Shown here piece by piece: positions 53,485 through 62,356 of a DNA stretch of 64,000 nt. How positions within the stretch are numbered: the stretch's first letter is position 1; the number at the start of each line of letters is the position of its first letter. A program made the translations under genes and the position numbers. Under the pieces are notes generated by a model. It was not told the origin of the DNA, did not search any database, and saw only the letters and a list, made by a program, of their open reading frames with translations. Origin of the DNA: an uncultured Pseudodesulfovibrio sp. (lineage in GTDB: Bacteria; Desulfobacterota; Desulfovibrionia; Desulfovibrionales; Desulfovibrionaceae); contig NZ_OY776488.1 in NCBI RefSeq assembly GCF_963675635.1, positions 1,711,501 through 1,775,500 of the forward strand. The letters run 5' to 3'.

Positions 53485-53519
53485 ATCATTGCATGAACTG
53501 CGTTAAAATTACTGACCTG

Positions 53520-55907
53520 TTATCCGGCTGCCCGGGCCGCCACCTTGGCGGCCTCTTCGGCCTTGCCCTGTGCTTCAAGAGCTTCCACAAGGGTGTCCCA
53601 GTAGGCGTCTACGCCGGGAGAAAGAGCCGAGGATTGACGGGCCAGCACTTCAGCGATCTGCGGATCTTCACCCTGATCGAGATACAGTTTGGCCAGCATA
53701 TGCATGGCCTGATGATCGTTATGATCGGCATTCAGAGCGAGATGCAGGTATTCGCGGGTGCCTTCAACATCCCCCTGTCTGTAGGACACACGGGCCAGAG
53801 AACGGAACACCATGCGTTCACCGCCGGGTTGTTTGACCGCTTTCCTATAGTAATTGGTCGCCTTCTTGAGATGGTTGGCTTTTTCCTCGATAGACCCAAG
53901 CCGCATAAGGGAATAGACATGTCCGGGCTCCGCCTTGAGACATTGGCGATAGGCCTTTTCTGCACTATTCAGATCGCCGAGACGATGGTTGGCCCAACCG
54001 AGATTATAGAGAGCGAGTACATCTTTCTTATCAAGAGAGACCACTGTCTCAAACTCATGACGGGCCTCTTCAAAACGTCCAAGCTGGGCGTAACAGATAC
54101 CAAGAGAATTTCGGGCAAGCAGGTTGTTCTCGTCGTCCAGCAGGGATAGCTTGAATTCTTCGATGGCTCCGTAGATATCACCGTCCATAAATTTTCGGTC
54201 CGCAGACAGGTTCATGGAAATCGAATCGAAAACAGCCACACGTGGATCTGACAACAGCAGCGCGTGTTCGAGAGCCTTGCGGCAGTTATCCAGAATATCG
54301 GCCCGGTCAAAATTGAGGAAAGGATAACAGCTTGCGCCAATGGACACCTTGATGCCCAATACGTCGTCAGCCTGTTTCTCGATTTCCAGGCACCGCTCCA
54401 TGAGCGTTTCCCGGTCAACGTCCTCCTGAAAAAATATCATTCCGTTCAGACCGTATCGTCCGCCAGTGGCTTTTTCACCGAAAGCCCCCTGCGCCAGCTT
54501 GGCCACATTCAGCGCCATCTGGTCCATACCATCCTGATAGCCTTCGGCATGTTCATCTGGTTGATCGAGAATACGGATAAGGGTCAATCCAAAGGAGACA
54601 GGCTTCAGTCGTGCTTCAGAGAACCAGGAAACGAATTCGGAATAGCGGTAGAGTTTGGTGGCTGCGTCCTTACTTGGCATGGCGTCGTCCTTTGTTTCCT
54701 CCATATCGGCGAACAGACTCTCCTCGCCTTCGATGAGTTTGAGTCGATCATTTTCTTCAATGTTCCAAGCGGCATCGCCCAGATGCAGTATCTCGGCAAA
54801 AGCAATATCGTCCCGGACTTCAACCAGGACGACTTCACCCTTGAACAAATGCGGAGCCGCCTTTTGCTCAACTTTGGGAGCACGCACGAGAAACCGCTGT
54901 CCGACCTTGGCTCCTGAGGCTTCACCCAGAGAGACACTCATCCGGTTCATAGGCAGGACCTCAAGAATCCGACCGCCCCGCGCAAGAATGTCTGCATAAC
55001 CGAACACTCGGTTACGGCCCTGCGCCTTGGCCACGGCCATAGCCTCACGGGCCTTGCGAACGATCATCCGCGCCTGCTCGGAACCTGTGCGACGGAACTG
55101 CGCACCCTCAAGTCCCTGTGGATAGCAGACGTATCCAAGACTACCGGAAACCCGAATGGTGTCATTGGTTACATCGTCGATGAAAGAAAGTTTACTGATG
55201 CCCGAACGAATAACCTCGGACAGTTGGAAACAGGCACGCGGCTTGGCATCCGGCACCAGAATCGCAAACTTGTCGTTAGCGAAGCGGGATACAGTGGTAT
55301 ATTTGGGGCAGACCATGTTCAGCAGACGACCGATCTCCGACAGGATGTCATCCCCCGTCAGATAACCGTATCGTTCATTCACGGGCTGAAAGGTATCCAG
55401 ATCAAGAAAAAGGACGCCGAAGGTGCCTGAAAAAGTCAGATCAGCGTGATGCGCCTCGATACCTGCCCGACAACTGCCGGTAGCAAGACACCCCTGCACC
55501 TGTTCGATGGCCTGCTCCAATTCCCCAAAAAAGAAATTACGCGAGTACAGGCCGGTCAATGGGTCAGTAATCGCCTTCTTGTATAAAGCGAGTTTTTCCA
55601 ACACTGAACCGGCAAGGGCCATGATATACTTTGGTGCCGTGGCAGGAGCCTTGAGGCGAACACCTTTGGCGATGAAAAAGCAAAGCATCTTCCCCTGGAA
55701 CACTAGCGGCAGAATCAATTCCCTGTCCTCAGCCCGGTATTCCGGCTCGGGAATGACCGTTGCTTCCTCTCTCGGGAAAAACAGGCTGTAAGAGGTAAAG
55801 GGAAGGAATTCAGCGATGCAATCCTTTATGGTATGCTCGAAATCGATCAGCTCCTGAGGAGTGAACGAAATGGCCCCGTCCGCAAAGATGTTTTTTATTG
55901 TCCTCAT
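53520..55907 (-). CDS. Degenerate GGDEF plus TPR signalling protein, 795 aa
   Basis: Residues 110-300 have the GGDEF fold (DPLTGLYSRNFFFGELE, GVLFLDLDTFQPVNERYGYLTGDDIL), but the catalytic motif is SRFANDKFAIL (residues 207-217) instead of RxGGDEF. A second cyclase-like region near 420-540 ends in RYGLNGMIFFQEDV and VSIGASCYP, also without GGDEF. Residues 560-795 form six or more TPRs (LARNSLGICYAQLGRFEEAR; ALYNLGWANHRLGDLNSAEK). No signal peptide or membrane helix is present. Such proteins usually bind c-di-GMP, GTP or partners rather than make c-di-GMP. It is divergent from panC. Confidence 0.85.
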   Translation of the reverse strand: MRTIKNIFADGAISFTPQELIDFEHTIKDCIAEFLPFTSYSLFFPREEATVIPEPEYRAEDRELILPLVFQGKMLCFFIAKGVRLKAPATAPKYIMALAGSVLEKLALYKKAITDPLTGLYSRNFFFGELEQAIEQVQGCLATGSCRAGIEAHHADLTFSGTFGVLFLDLDTFQPVNERYGYLTGDDILSEIGRLLNMVCPKYTTVSRFANDKFAILVPDAKPRACFQLSEVIRSGISKLSFIDDVTNDTIRVSGSLGYVCYPQGLEGAQFRRTGSEQARMIVRKAREAMAVAKAQGRNRVFGYADILARGGRILEVLPMNRMSVSLGEASGAKVGQRFLVRAPKVEQKAAPHLFKGEVVLVEVRDDIAFAEILHLGDAAWNIEENDRLKLIEGEESLFADMEETKDDAMPSKDAATKLYRYSEFVSWFSEARLKPVSFGLTLIRILDQPDEHAEGYQDGMDQMALNVAKLAQGAFGEKATGGRYGLNGMIFFQEDVDRETLMERCLEIEKQADDVLGIKVSIGASCYPFLNFDRADILDNCRKALEHALLLSDPRVAVFDSISMNLSADRKFMDGDIYGAIEEFKLSLLDDENNLLARNSLGICYAQLGRFEEARHEFETVVSLDKKDVLALYNLGWANHRLGDLNSAEKAYRQCLKAEPGHVYSLMRLGSIEEKANHLKKATNYYRKAVKQPGGERMVFRSLARVSYRQGDVEGTREYLHLALNADHNDHQAMHMLAKLYLDQGEDPQIAEVLARQSSALSPGVDAYWDTLVEALEAQGKAEEAAKVAARAAG

Positions 55908-56066
55908 AATTCGCGAGGGTACAACGTGGCAGTTTTTTTCTCAAACATTAAGTTGTTGTCCGACCACATCCGCAATCGACTATATCAATACATCTTGATA
56001 TAAACATTTTGTTTGACTCCCCCCCCCAAATCTGTCAGGTGTTCAGCATAATTTTGAGAGATACTA
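55908..56066. promoter_or_regulatory. Divergent control region of the GGDEF-TPR gene and panC
   Basis: A perfect 8-bp inverted repeat, tatatcaa-tacatc-ttgatata (55981-56002), lies midway, followed by an unusual run of nine C (56019-56027). Both are in the region where either promoter should sit. No further gene is seen. Confidence 0.4.
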
Positions 56067-56915
56067 ATGAAAATACTCACCGATCCCATAGAACTACAAC
56101 ACCAGTGTCTGACATGGCGCAACCAGGGTCTGACCATCGGCCTGGTGCCAACCATGGGCTTTCTGCATGACGGCCATATGTCACTCATAGATATGGCTCG
56201 TCCCCAATGCGACAAGCTTGTCGTCACATTGTTCGTCAACCCGACCCAGTTCGGAGAAAACGAAGACCTCGACAACTATCCCAATGATTTCGACGGAGAT
56301 TGCGCCAAAGCTGAAGCGCACGGTGCAGACATTGTTTTCGCACCGGCTCCAGATGCCATGTACGCACCGGACCATTCCACATGGGTCAACGTACCGCCCC
56401 TGGGCACGCACCTGTGCGGAGCATCACGGCCCATCCATTTTCGTGGCGTATGCACGGTTGTGACCAAACTGTTCAATCTGGTTCAACCGACAAAAGCTGT
56501 TTTCGGTCAAAAAGACTGGCAGCAGCTTGCCATTATTCGACGCATGGTCCGTGACCTGAACATACCCGTCGAGATACTCGGCCATCCCATTGTCCGTGAA
56601 ACCGACGGGTTGGCGCTCAGCTCCCGCAATGCCTACCTGACTGAAGCGGAACGGGCCGCAGCTCCTGCCATCCGTCAAGGCCTGCTGAAACTCGCCGAAA
56701 GAGTAAAAAACGGCACCCGCGATGCCGAAGCCGCCAAGCACTGGCTCGTAAAAGAGTATGCATCCACCCTGCCCATGGGCATTGTGGATTATATAGAGTT
56801 GGTCACACCGGATTCCATTGAACCCGTCACAACCATCTCTTCGCCGACACTCGCTGCCGTGGCAATCCGCGTCGGCAAGGCACGGCTTTTAGACAACATT
56901 TTGATAGAGGTATAA
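56067..56915 (+). CDS. panC: Pantothenate synthetase
   Basis: PanC joins pantoate and beta-alanine with ATP to make pantothenate. The 282-residue protein has the HIGH-like motif TMGFLHDGHMSLID, TLFVNPTQFGENEDL, FGQKDWQQLAII and ETDGLALSSRNAYL. It is full length. It is followed four bases later by panD, which supplies the beta-alanine, then metK. Confidence 0.97.
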   Translation: MKILTDPIELQHQCLTWRNQGLTIGLVPTMGFLHDGHMSLIDMARPQCDKLVVTLFVNPTQFGENEDLDNYPNDFDGDCAKAEAHGADIVFAPAPDAMYAPDHSTWVNVPPLGTHLCGASRPIHFRGVCTVVTKLFNLVQPTKAVFGQKDWQQLAIIRRMVRDLNIPVEILGHPIVRETDGLALSSRNAYLTEAERAAAPAIRQGLLKLAERVKNGTRDAEAAKHWLVKEYASTLPMGIVDYIELVTPDSIEPVTTISSPTLAAVAIRVGKARLLDNILIEV

Positions 56916-56919
56916 TCCA

Positions 56920-57297
56920 TTGGCTCAACGATGTTTTTTGAGCGCCAAGATTCATGGCGTCGCAATCACATGCGCAAATCTGGAATACAGAGGCAGTCTG
57001 TCCATCGACCCCATCCTGATGAAGAAGGTCGGTATTCTCCCCTATGAACAGATTGATGTGTACAATCTGGACAACGGCGAAAGGCTGACCACGTATGCCA
57101 TTCCCGGCGGCCCCGGCGAGATATGTCTCAATGGTGCTGCTGCACACAAAGGCAAGGTCGGGCAACGAGTCATTATCGCCACCTATATGTGGCTGGATGA
57201 GAATGAAGCCAAAACCCGCAAGCCGCGCGTTATCGTAGCTGATGAAAACAACGGCATCGACGAAATCCTTGAGTGCGATCTCAACCCGGATTTCTAA
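56920..57297 (+). CDS. panD: Aspartate 1-decarboxylase
   Basis: PanD decarboxylates aspartate to beta-alanine using a pyruvoyl group made by self-cleavage at Gly-Ser. The cleavage site is LEYRGSLSID (Ser25 position), with SAKIHGVAITCANL before it and LNGAAAHKG after, all conserved. The start is TTG, four bases after panC. At 125 residues it is normal length; the end matches shorter proteobacterial forms. It forms the panCD unit. Confidence 0.95.
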   Translation: MAQRCFLSAKIHGVAITCANLEYRGSLSIDPILMKKVGILPYEQIDVYNLDNGERLTTYAIPGGPGEICLNGAAAHKGKVGQRVIIATYMWLDENEAKTRKPRVIVADENNGIDEILECDLNPDF

Positions 57298-57334
57298 ACG
57301 CCCATTACAGCAGTTTCCTTAAAGGAGGACCCTG

Positions 57335-58504
57335 ATGCAGATTGAAGGTAAGTACCTGTTCACTTCCGAATCCGTTACCGAAGGCCATCCCGACAAAGTC
57401 GCCGACCAAATTTCCGACGCCATCCTCGACGCTATCATCGCCCAGGATTCGATGGCACGCGTGGCCTGCGAAACACTGGTTACCACTGGCATGGCATTCA
57501 TTGCCGGTGAAATTTCCACCTCGGCATACGCCGATTTCCCGGAGATCGTCCGTAACACCATCAAAGGCATCGGCTACAATTCCGCCGACAACATGGGCTT
57601 TGACTGGGAAACTTGCGCGGTCATATCTTCCATCGACAAACAGTCCCCTGACATTGCTCAGGGTGTTGACCGTCAGAAGCCCGAAGAACAGGGCGCAGGC
57701 GACCAGGGAATGATGTTCGGTTATGCGACCAACGAAACTCCGACACTGATGCCTACTCCCATATACTATGCTCACCAGTTGTCCAAACGTCTGACCGCCG
57801 TACGCAAGGAAGGCATTCTTGATTACCTGCGCCCGGATGGAAAAACGCAGGTCTGCGTGGAATTCGACAACGGCAAACCTGTCCGCATCGACAATATCGT
57901 TGTTTCTACTCAGCATGCAGAAGGCGTCGAGCTGGACCAATTGCAGGAAGACATTCTGCGTGAAGTCGTCAAGAAGACCCTGCCTGAAGCACTCATCGAC
58001 GATAAGCTCAAGTCCTACATCAACCCCACTGGCCGTTTCGTCATTGGTGGTCCGGTTGGTGACTGCGGGCTGACTGGTCGCAAGATCATCAACGACACCT
58101 ACGGTGGCGCCGGTGGTCACGGCGGCGGCGCATTCTCCGGCAAAGACCCGTCCAAGGTCGACCGTTCCGGTGCCTACATGGCCCGCTATGTTGCCAAGAA
58201 CGTGGTTGCTTCCGGCCTGGCCGCACAATGCGAAGTCCAGATCGCGTATGCCATTGGCGTGGCAGAGCCAGTCTCCGTGGTTGTTTCCTCCCGCGGTACA
58301 GGCCAGGTATCTGACGAGCAACTGACCAAAGCCGTCACCGAAGTTTTTGACATGCGCCCCTACTACATCCTGGAGCGGTTGAATCTGCGTCGTCCCATCT
58401 TCCAGAAGTCCACCAACTATGGTCACTTCGGTCGCGAACTCCCCGAGTTCACATGGGAACAGACCGATGCCGTCGACGATCTGCGCACCGCCTGCAAGAT
58501 CTAG
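57335..58504 (+). CDS. metK: S-adenosylmethionine synthetase
   Basis: The 389-residue enzyme makes SAM from methionine and ATP. Motifs are [35 protein letters not shown] and [28 protein letters not shown] precedes the ATG. It is 37 bases after panD, so it shares its transcript unless a promoter is hidden there; the gap is too short for a SAM riboswitch. It ends at a strong terminator. Confidence 0.97.
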   Translation: MQIEGKYLFTSESVTEGHPDKVADQISDAILDAIIAQDSMARVACETLVTTGMAFIAGEISTSAYADFPEIVRNTIKGIGYNSADNMGFDWETCAVISSIDKQSPDIAQGVDRQKPEEQGAGDQGMMFGYATNETPTLMPTPIYYAHQLSKRLTAVRKEGILDYLRPDGKTQVCVEFDNGKPVRIDNIVVSTQHAEGVELDQLQEDILREVVKKTLPEALIDDKLKSYINPTGRFVIGGPVGDCGLTGRKIINDTYGGAGGHGGGAFSGKDPSKVDRSGAYMARYVAKNVVASGLAAQCEVQIAYAIGVAEPVSVVVSSRGTGQVSDEQLTKAVTEVFDMRPYYILERLNLRRPIFQKSTNYGHFGRELPEFTWEQTDAVDDLRTACKI

Positions 58505-58521
58505 TCACATTGGAATGAATC

Positions 58522-58556
58522 AAAGCCCCCTGCCAGTTAACTGGCAGGGGGCTTTC
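58522..58556. terminator. Terminator after metK
   Basis: A 13-bp stem, agccccctgccag / ctggcagggggct, has a TTAA loop, followed by TTCTC. The left flank is A-rich, so it may also work for the opposing gene. Confidence 0.9.
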
Positions 58557-58603
58557 TCATTTGTTTCCAAACAACCTGTGAAAAAGGCCCGCTCAAATGC
58601 GCA

Positions 58604-59341
58604 TTACTCACACTCTGTTTTTTCCCCTTTCTCTATCAAGACACGGGAAATCTCATCCGCATAGAGATCTGCCAGCTCCTGCCCGCGTTTGCCCAGTGTC
58701 TTGGAGAAAGCCATATAAGAAAAGACCTGCGATACGAGCAACGCAGGCTCAACCTTGGACCGCGCACCGATTTCGTCCAGATAGAATTCAATCGATCTGC
58801 GATTACCCAAAACGACATTGATACGTCCTTCAACAAGCATTTTACTCAACGTACAACAACTCTTGACGAAAACCATATTCGACGACAAACGCTCAAGAAC
58901 GCCCCTCCCATAGAAGTATCCCCTGACGGCGCCGACCTTAACGTCTCCAATGTCTGCAAACGAACGAATTGTCAGTCCGCTCGCCTTGTTCACATACAAG
59001 TAAATATGATCCGGATTCACAGATATCGACGGATAGTACATATACACTTCACGGTCAGGACTCCGGTAGACGTCCACAGCACAATCAATAGCTCCGACCT
59101 CCACGTCATGCAAAATACGCACAAACGGGAGATGCACGAAAACTGGCGTCATATTCAATCGTCGACTGACTTCAGTAAGCAGGTCAATCGAAATACCCTT
59201 TGCAACACCGTTTTCATTATACGTCAGCGGCGGATAATCCTCGTAACCAAAGCGCAACTCTTCTGCATGGCTGAAATCACACAACATCCACTGCACAAGA
59301 GCCAAAGACAGGCCGAGCGTAATAAGTATTTTCTGTCCCAT
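58604..59341 (-). CDS. Periplasmic solute-binding protein (SBP_bac_3 family), first paralogue
   Basis: A signal peptide (residues 1-26, cleavage near SHAEE) leads an extracellular solute-binding family 3 domain: LRFGYEDYPPLTYNENGVAKGISIDLLTEVSRRL and FADIGDVKVGAVRGYFYG. The family usually binds polar amino acids, but no permease or ATPase is nearby. Stand-alone members in sulfate reducers often serve sensing. The paralogue at 61378-62106 flanks the same MarR-MFS operon from the other side. It is transcribed divergently from marR. Confidence 0.88.
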   Translation of the reverse strand: MGQKILITLGLSLALVQWMLCDFSHAEELRFGYEDYPPLTYNENGVAKGISIDLLTEVSRRLNMTPVFVHLPFVRILHDVEVGAIDCAVDVYRSPDREVYMYYPSISVNPDHIYLYVNKASGLTIRSFADIGDVKVGAVRGYFYGRGVLERLSSNMVFVKSCCTLSKMLVEGRINVVLGNRRSIEFYLDEIGARSKVEPALLVSQVFSYMAFSKTLGKRGQELADLYADEISRVLIEKGEKTECE

Positions 59342-59418
59342 TATCGAACATTGAAAGAAGAAGCGCTCCCTGTCAACACACGTTTCTCCGTAACATCTGA
59401 CAACGCGTTATTTATAAC

Positions 59419-59479
59419 TGTTGACATGTCAACATACCTCTTATAAGAACCGGCTTTTCCAACTGTTAACATGTCAACA
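59419..59479 (+). promoter_or_regulatory. Two palindromic operators for the MarR-MFS operon
   Basis: Box 1, tgttgacatgtcaaca (59419-59434), is a perfect 16-bp palindrome; box 2, tgttaacatgtcaaca (59464-59479), differs at one base. Their centres are 45 bp apart. Box 1 contains the TTGACA -35; TATAAG (59442-59447) is the -10 at a short 15-bp spacing; box 2 covers the transcription start region 11 bp before marR. This is a typical MarR autorepression layout. Confidence 0.75.
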
Positions 59480-59490
59480 AAAGAGCTTTC

Positions 59491-59952
59491 ATGCACCATA
59501 AAAACACCCGACGGGCTACCAGTCTCGGTTATAGAGTGAGCCGCCTGTATCGGCTCAACAGCTGCCTTCTAGATTGTTGGCTGAACGAACACCACTTTTC
59601 TTCCGGTCAGATACCATACATCATGGCAACCGTGGAAAAACCGGGACAAACTCAAGAGCAATTATCCGCGTATATCCGTGTCTGCCCGGCCGCCATAGCA
59701 CGAACGCTAAAAAACATGGAGGCATCCGGCCTCGTCAGGCGCGATGAAAATCCGGAGAATCGCCGACAAAAACTGGTCTACCCCACATCTGAAGCCGAAG
59801 CGCTTTATTCAACCCTCATCCCCATTCTCGACCGTCACAATGAAGTTATGCTTGAGGGATTTTCCGACGAAGAAAAAGTACAAATAGGGGCCATGCTCGA
59901 CCGCATTGCCACCAATGTACAAAAAGAACTCATTGGAGAAAGGGATAAATGA
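59491..59952 (+). CDS. MarR-family transcriptional regulator
   Basis: The 153-residue winged-helix regulator has GYRVSRLYRLNSCLLDCWL, the recognition region TQEQLSAYIRVCPAAIARTLKNMEASGLVRR and wing NPENRRQKLVYPTSEAE. It starts just after the second of two palindromes matching MarR sites, and its stop overlaps the MFS start by four bases (ATGA). It should repress its own operon and be released by the transporter's substrate, or by a phenolic or oxidant. Confidence 0.93.
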   Translation: MHHKNTRRATSLGYRVSRLYRLNSCLLDCWLNEHHFSSGQIPYIMATVEKPGQTQEQLSAYIRVCPAAIARTLKNMEASGLVRRDENPENRRQKLVYPTSEAEALYSTLIPILDRHNEVMLEGFSDEEKVQIGAMLDRIATNVQKELIGERDK

Positions 59953-61325
59953 TTTCGGAAAAAGAACGGACTGCCTGCCTCTGGGCCATCACGGTCACCC
60001 AGTTTTCACTGGTATTCATGCTGTCATCCGTAGCTGTCGCCATCCCGTCCCTAGGCAAGGAATTCGGCGCGACCGCCGCACAGCTCGGTCTAGTTGAATC
60101 AGGGTACATTTCGGCAGTCGCCATGCTTCTCTTTCCGGTGACACGACTGGCCGACATGACCGGGCGAGGCTTTGTCTTCGTCTGTGGGATGATTATTTTC
60201 ACTACTGTAAGTCTGATTTTGCCTCTGTCTCAATCAATAGAACACTTCATCATCCTTCGTGTATTCCAAGGCGGTGGCGGCGCCATGATGGTCACAACCG
60301 GACTGGCCATTCTCGCTGATCTTTTTACAGGTCCACGCAGATCAATGGCTCTGGGGATCGCTTCGGCGGGCGTCTATGTCGGCCTATCCGCTGGCCCATG
60401 GCTTGGCGGCATAATCGCCACTACCATGGGATGGCGAGCCATTTTCTATATCGGTGCCGTGCCCTGCGCGATCTGCCTCGTGCTTACCCTGATTGTCCTA
60501 CCAGTCAAACCGCAGCGAAAAAAATGCCCCCCCTTTGACTGGGGCGGCGCGATCCTTATCGCCATGGGTATGGTCCTGCTCTCTCAAGGCGGTTCCCACT
60601 TCCACCTCATGACAGGCAAAATCATGCTCACAGGCGGCGTGCTGGCACTGGCCGCCTTTGCCTTCTGGGAAAAACGTGTCAAAGCCCCGCTACTGGACAT
60701 GACCCTGTTCAGCACCAATCCGTCTTTTGCACTTGGCAATACGGTGCAGTTCATCAGCTATGCCGCGACATTCGGCATCACCTTTCTGCTTTCACTCTAC
60801 CTTCAGATAGTACAGGGCATGACACCAAGTGAAGCTGGAATAGTATTGATGGCCCAACCGATCATGCAGACACTTTTTTCTCCGATCAGCGGCAAACTCT
60901 GCCAGCGATGGGCAGCGCACCACATCGCCACTGTGGGCATGCTCTTTGCCACAGCGGGACTGGCCGGTGCCATTTTCATTGGAGGGAGTGGAGCACTCTG
61001 GCTCATCATTTCCGTACTTGGCCTCTGCGGTACTGGCAGTGCCATCTTTGCGACAGCCAACACCGCCGTCATCATGGGAGCAGTAGAAAAGGAAAACTAC
61101 GGAATTGCATCCGCCATGGTGGCGGGTATGCGGACCACCGGCATGACTATCAGCCTGGTATTCATCAGTGCAGTTCTGGCAACCATGGTTGGCCCAACCG
61201 CCCTGCACTCGGACAACGCCGCCGCATTTGTCGAGGCCATGGATATCTCGTTCATCACGTTGACAGCATTCAGCGCCCTTGGTGTGATACTGTCAGCACG
61301 GGCGAAACTCAAAAACAGAAAATAG
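59949..61325 (+). CDS. MFS drug efflux transporter (DHA2-like)
   Basis: The 458-residue membrane protein has about 14 helices. MFS signatures are VTRLADMTGRGFVFVCG (motif A), IILRVFQGGGGAMMVTTGLAI, and GIASAGVYVGLSAGPWLGGIIATTMGWRAIFYI (motif C region, DHA2-like). The coupling with a MarR gene suggests export of a toxic compound. The closest types are EmrB/QacA-like, but substrate cannot be read from the sequence. The transcript ends near a terminator shared with the next convergent gene. Confidence 0.92.
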   Translation: MISEKERTACLWAITVTQFSLVFMLSSVAVAIPSLGKEFGATAAQLGLVESGYISAVAMLLFPVTRLADMTGRGFVFVCGMIIFTTVSLILPLSQSIEHFIILRVFQGGGGAMMVTTGLAILADLFTGPRRSMALGIASAGVYVGLSAGPWLGGIIATTMGWRAIFYIGAVPCAICLVLTLIVLPVKPQRKKCPPFDWGGAILIAMGMVLLSQGGSHFHLMTGKIMLTGGVLALAAFAFWEKRVKAPLLDMTLFSTNPSFALGNTVQFISYAATFGITFLLSLYLQIVQGMTPSEAGIVLMAQPIMQTLFSPISGKLCQRWAAHHIATVGMLFATAGLAGAIFIGGSGALWLIISVLGLCGTGSAIFATANTAVIMGAVEKENYGIASAMVAGMRTTGMTISLVFISAVLATMVGPTALHSDNAAAFVEAMDISFITLTAFSALGVILSARAKLKNRK

Positions 61326-61332
61326 ATGCATA

Positions 61333-61366
61333 TAAAAAACCCCGTCATCAGCAGGTGGCGGGGTTT
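61333..61366. terminator. Terminator between the MFS and solute-binding protein genes
   Basis: The stem aaccccg / cggggtt includes mismatches. The T-run (TTTTTT) is best on the minus strand, so it mainly ends the second solute-binding gene. Confidence 0.78.
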
Positions 61367-61377
61367 GAATCAACAGC

Positions 61378-62106
61378 CTATTGTATTTGTTTGCGTTCAT
61401 TCATGATCTGTTCGATTTCTCTGGCAAAATTTTCGGTAAGTTCCTGACCATGGGGACCAAGTTTCTTTGAGAAAGCAAGGTGAAGTGAGACCTCAGGCAA
61501 AGCCAATACAGCTTCAACCTGATCACCATCCTTGATTTTATTCAAATAAAACGCACCGGTCTGTTTGTATCCCAGTCCTAGATCAAACCGACGTTCAGCA
61601 ATCATTTTATAGAGGGTGTCACCGTCTTTGACGACTCGAAGCTCTCCAGTTAACATCTCAAGCACATCGCCACCATAACTATACCCCCGAATGACACCGA
61701 CAACGAGTCCACGAGTGTCCTCCAGAGAATTCACGGTCACCCCGCTTTGCGAATGCGCAAAGAGAACAGGCCCGTCAAAAGCGTACGAGATTGAGGGAAA
61801 ATACAGATATTCCTGCCTTTCCTTGGTCTTGACGACGGTCAAGATGCCATCAACACCGCGGAACTTGCTTTCTTCCATGGCACGGATAAAAGGACGTGCA
61901 ATGAAGACCGTCTTCACGCCCAACCTCTTTCCGGCTTCCCGAACCCAATCAACCATCAGCCCCTGAGCCTTTCCATTCTCCGTATAGTTCAGCGGAGGAT
62001 ACTCATCATATGCCAAAATCACTTGTTCAGCTCCGGCCAGGACCGGAAACAGAAACAGCGTGATGAAAACACATAAAATGCATTGAAAAGACACAACTTT
62101 TTTCAT
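61378..62106 (-). CDS. Periplasmic solute-binding protein (SBP_bac_3 family), second paralogue
   Basis: The 242-residue product has a signal peptide (FQCILCVFITLFLFPVLAGAEQ) and the same family 3 pattern as the 58604 gene: VILAYDEYPPLNYTENGKAQGLMVDWVREAGKRL and TRGLVVGVIRGYSYGGDVLEML. The matching ends (LHLAFSKKLGPHGQELTENFAREIEQI) show clear common descent. The start at MKKVVSFQC follows family usage; the frame is open 18 codons upstream. No transport partner is adjacent. Confidence 0.88.
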   Translation of the reverse strand: MKKVVSFQCILCVFITLFLFPVLAGAEQVILAYDEYPPLNYTENGKAQGLMVDWVREAGKRLGVKTVFIARPFIRAMEESKFRGVDGILTVVKTKERQEYLYFPSISYAFDGPVLFAHSQSGVTVNSLEDTRGLVVGVIRGYSYGGDVLEMLTGELRVVKDGDTLYKMIAERRFDLGLGYKQTGAFYLNKIKDGDQVEAVLALPEVSLHLAFSKKLGPHGQELTENFAREIEQIMNERKQIQ

Positions 62107-62160
62107 ATAGTAATTATGCGGGAATATTCGCAATATGTCAAATACGCACGTACATATCAT

Positions 62161-62345
62161 AAGACTGTTTATGGAGAATCTACTAAAAAAACTGTTCGGC
62201 CAGTCCGGGGCATGAGGGGTTGGTAATCATGCCCCGGACGAAGCCGAAGTACAGGGGTGGAGGTATGCCTTAATCGTAGGTCGAAAGATTCGAATCGGAA
62301 ATAGTTTCAGGGCGGTCAGTATGACCGCCCTGATCGTTTTTTGCA
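62161..62345 (+). ncRNA. Candidate small transcript with hairpin and terminator
   Basis: On the plus strand there is a 12-bp perfect hairpin, tccggggcatga (62204-62215) / tcatgccccgga (62227-62238), then a rho-independent terminator (cagggcggtca, 62308-62318 / tgaccgccctg, 62322-62332, then TTTTTT to 62342). No annotated gene runs in this direction: both flanks are minus-strand genes. A 14-codon frame, MENLLKKLFGQSGA, lies at 62171-62215 and ends inside the hairpin, without a ribosome binding site. A small RNA is the simplest reading; the -10-like TATCAT (62155-62160) has a poor -35. Confidence 0.35.
62308..62342 (+). terminator. Plus-oriented terminator 3' of glnK
   Basis: The 11-bp stem is followed by atcgTTTTTT on the plus strand; the minus-strand tail is not T-rich. 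It therefore does not look built for the minus-strand glnK gene. Confidence 0.85.
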
Positions 62346-62356
62346 GTTACAGCATA

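Noticed and set aside
56019-56027. Run of nine C before panC as a phase-variation switch
   Set aside because: It is not inside a reading frame and one tract alone is weak evidence; kept only as a note with the nearby dyad.
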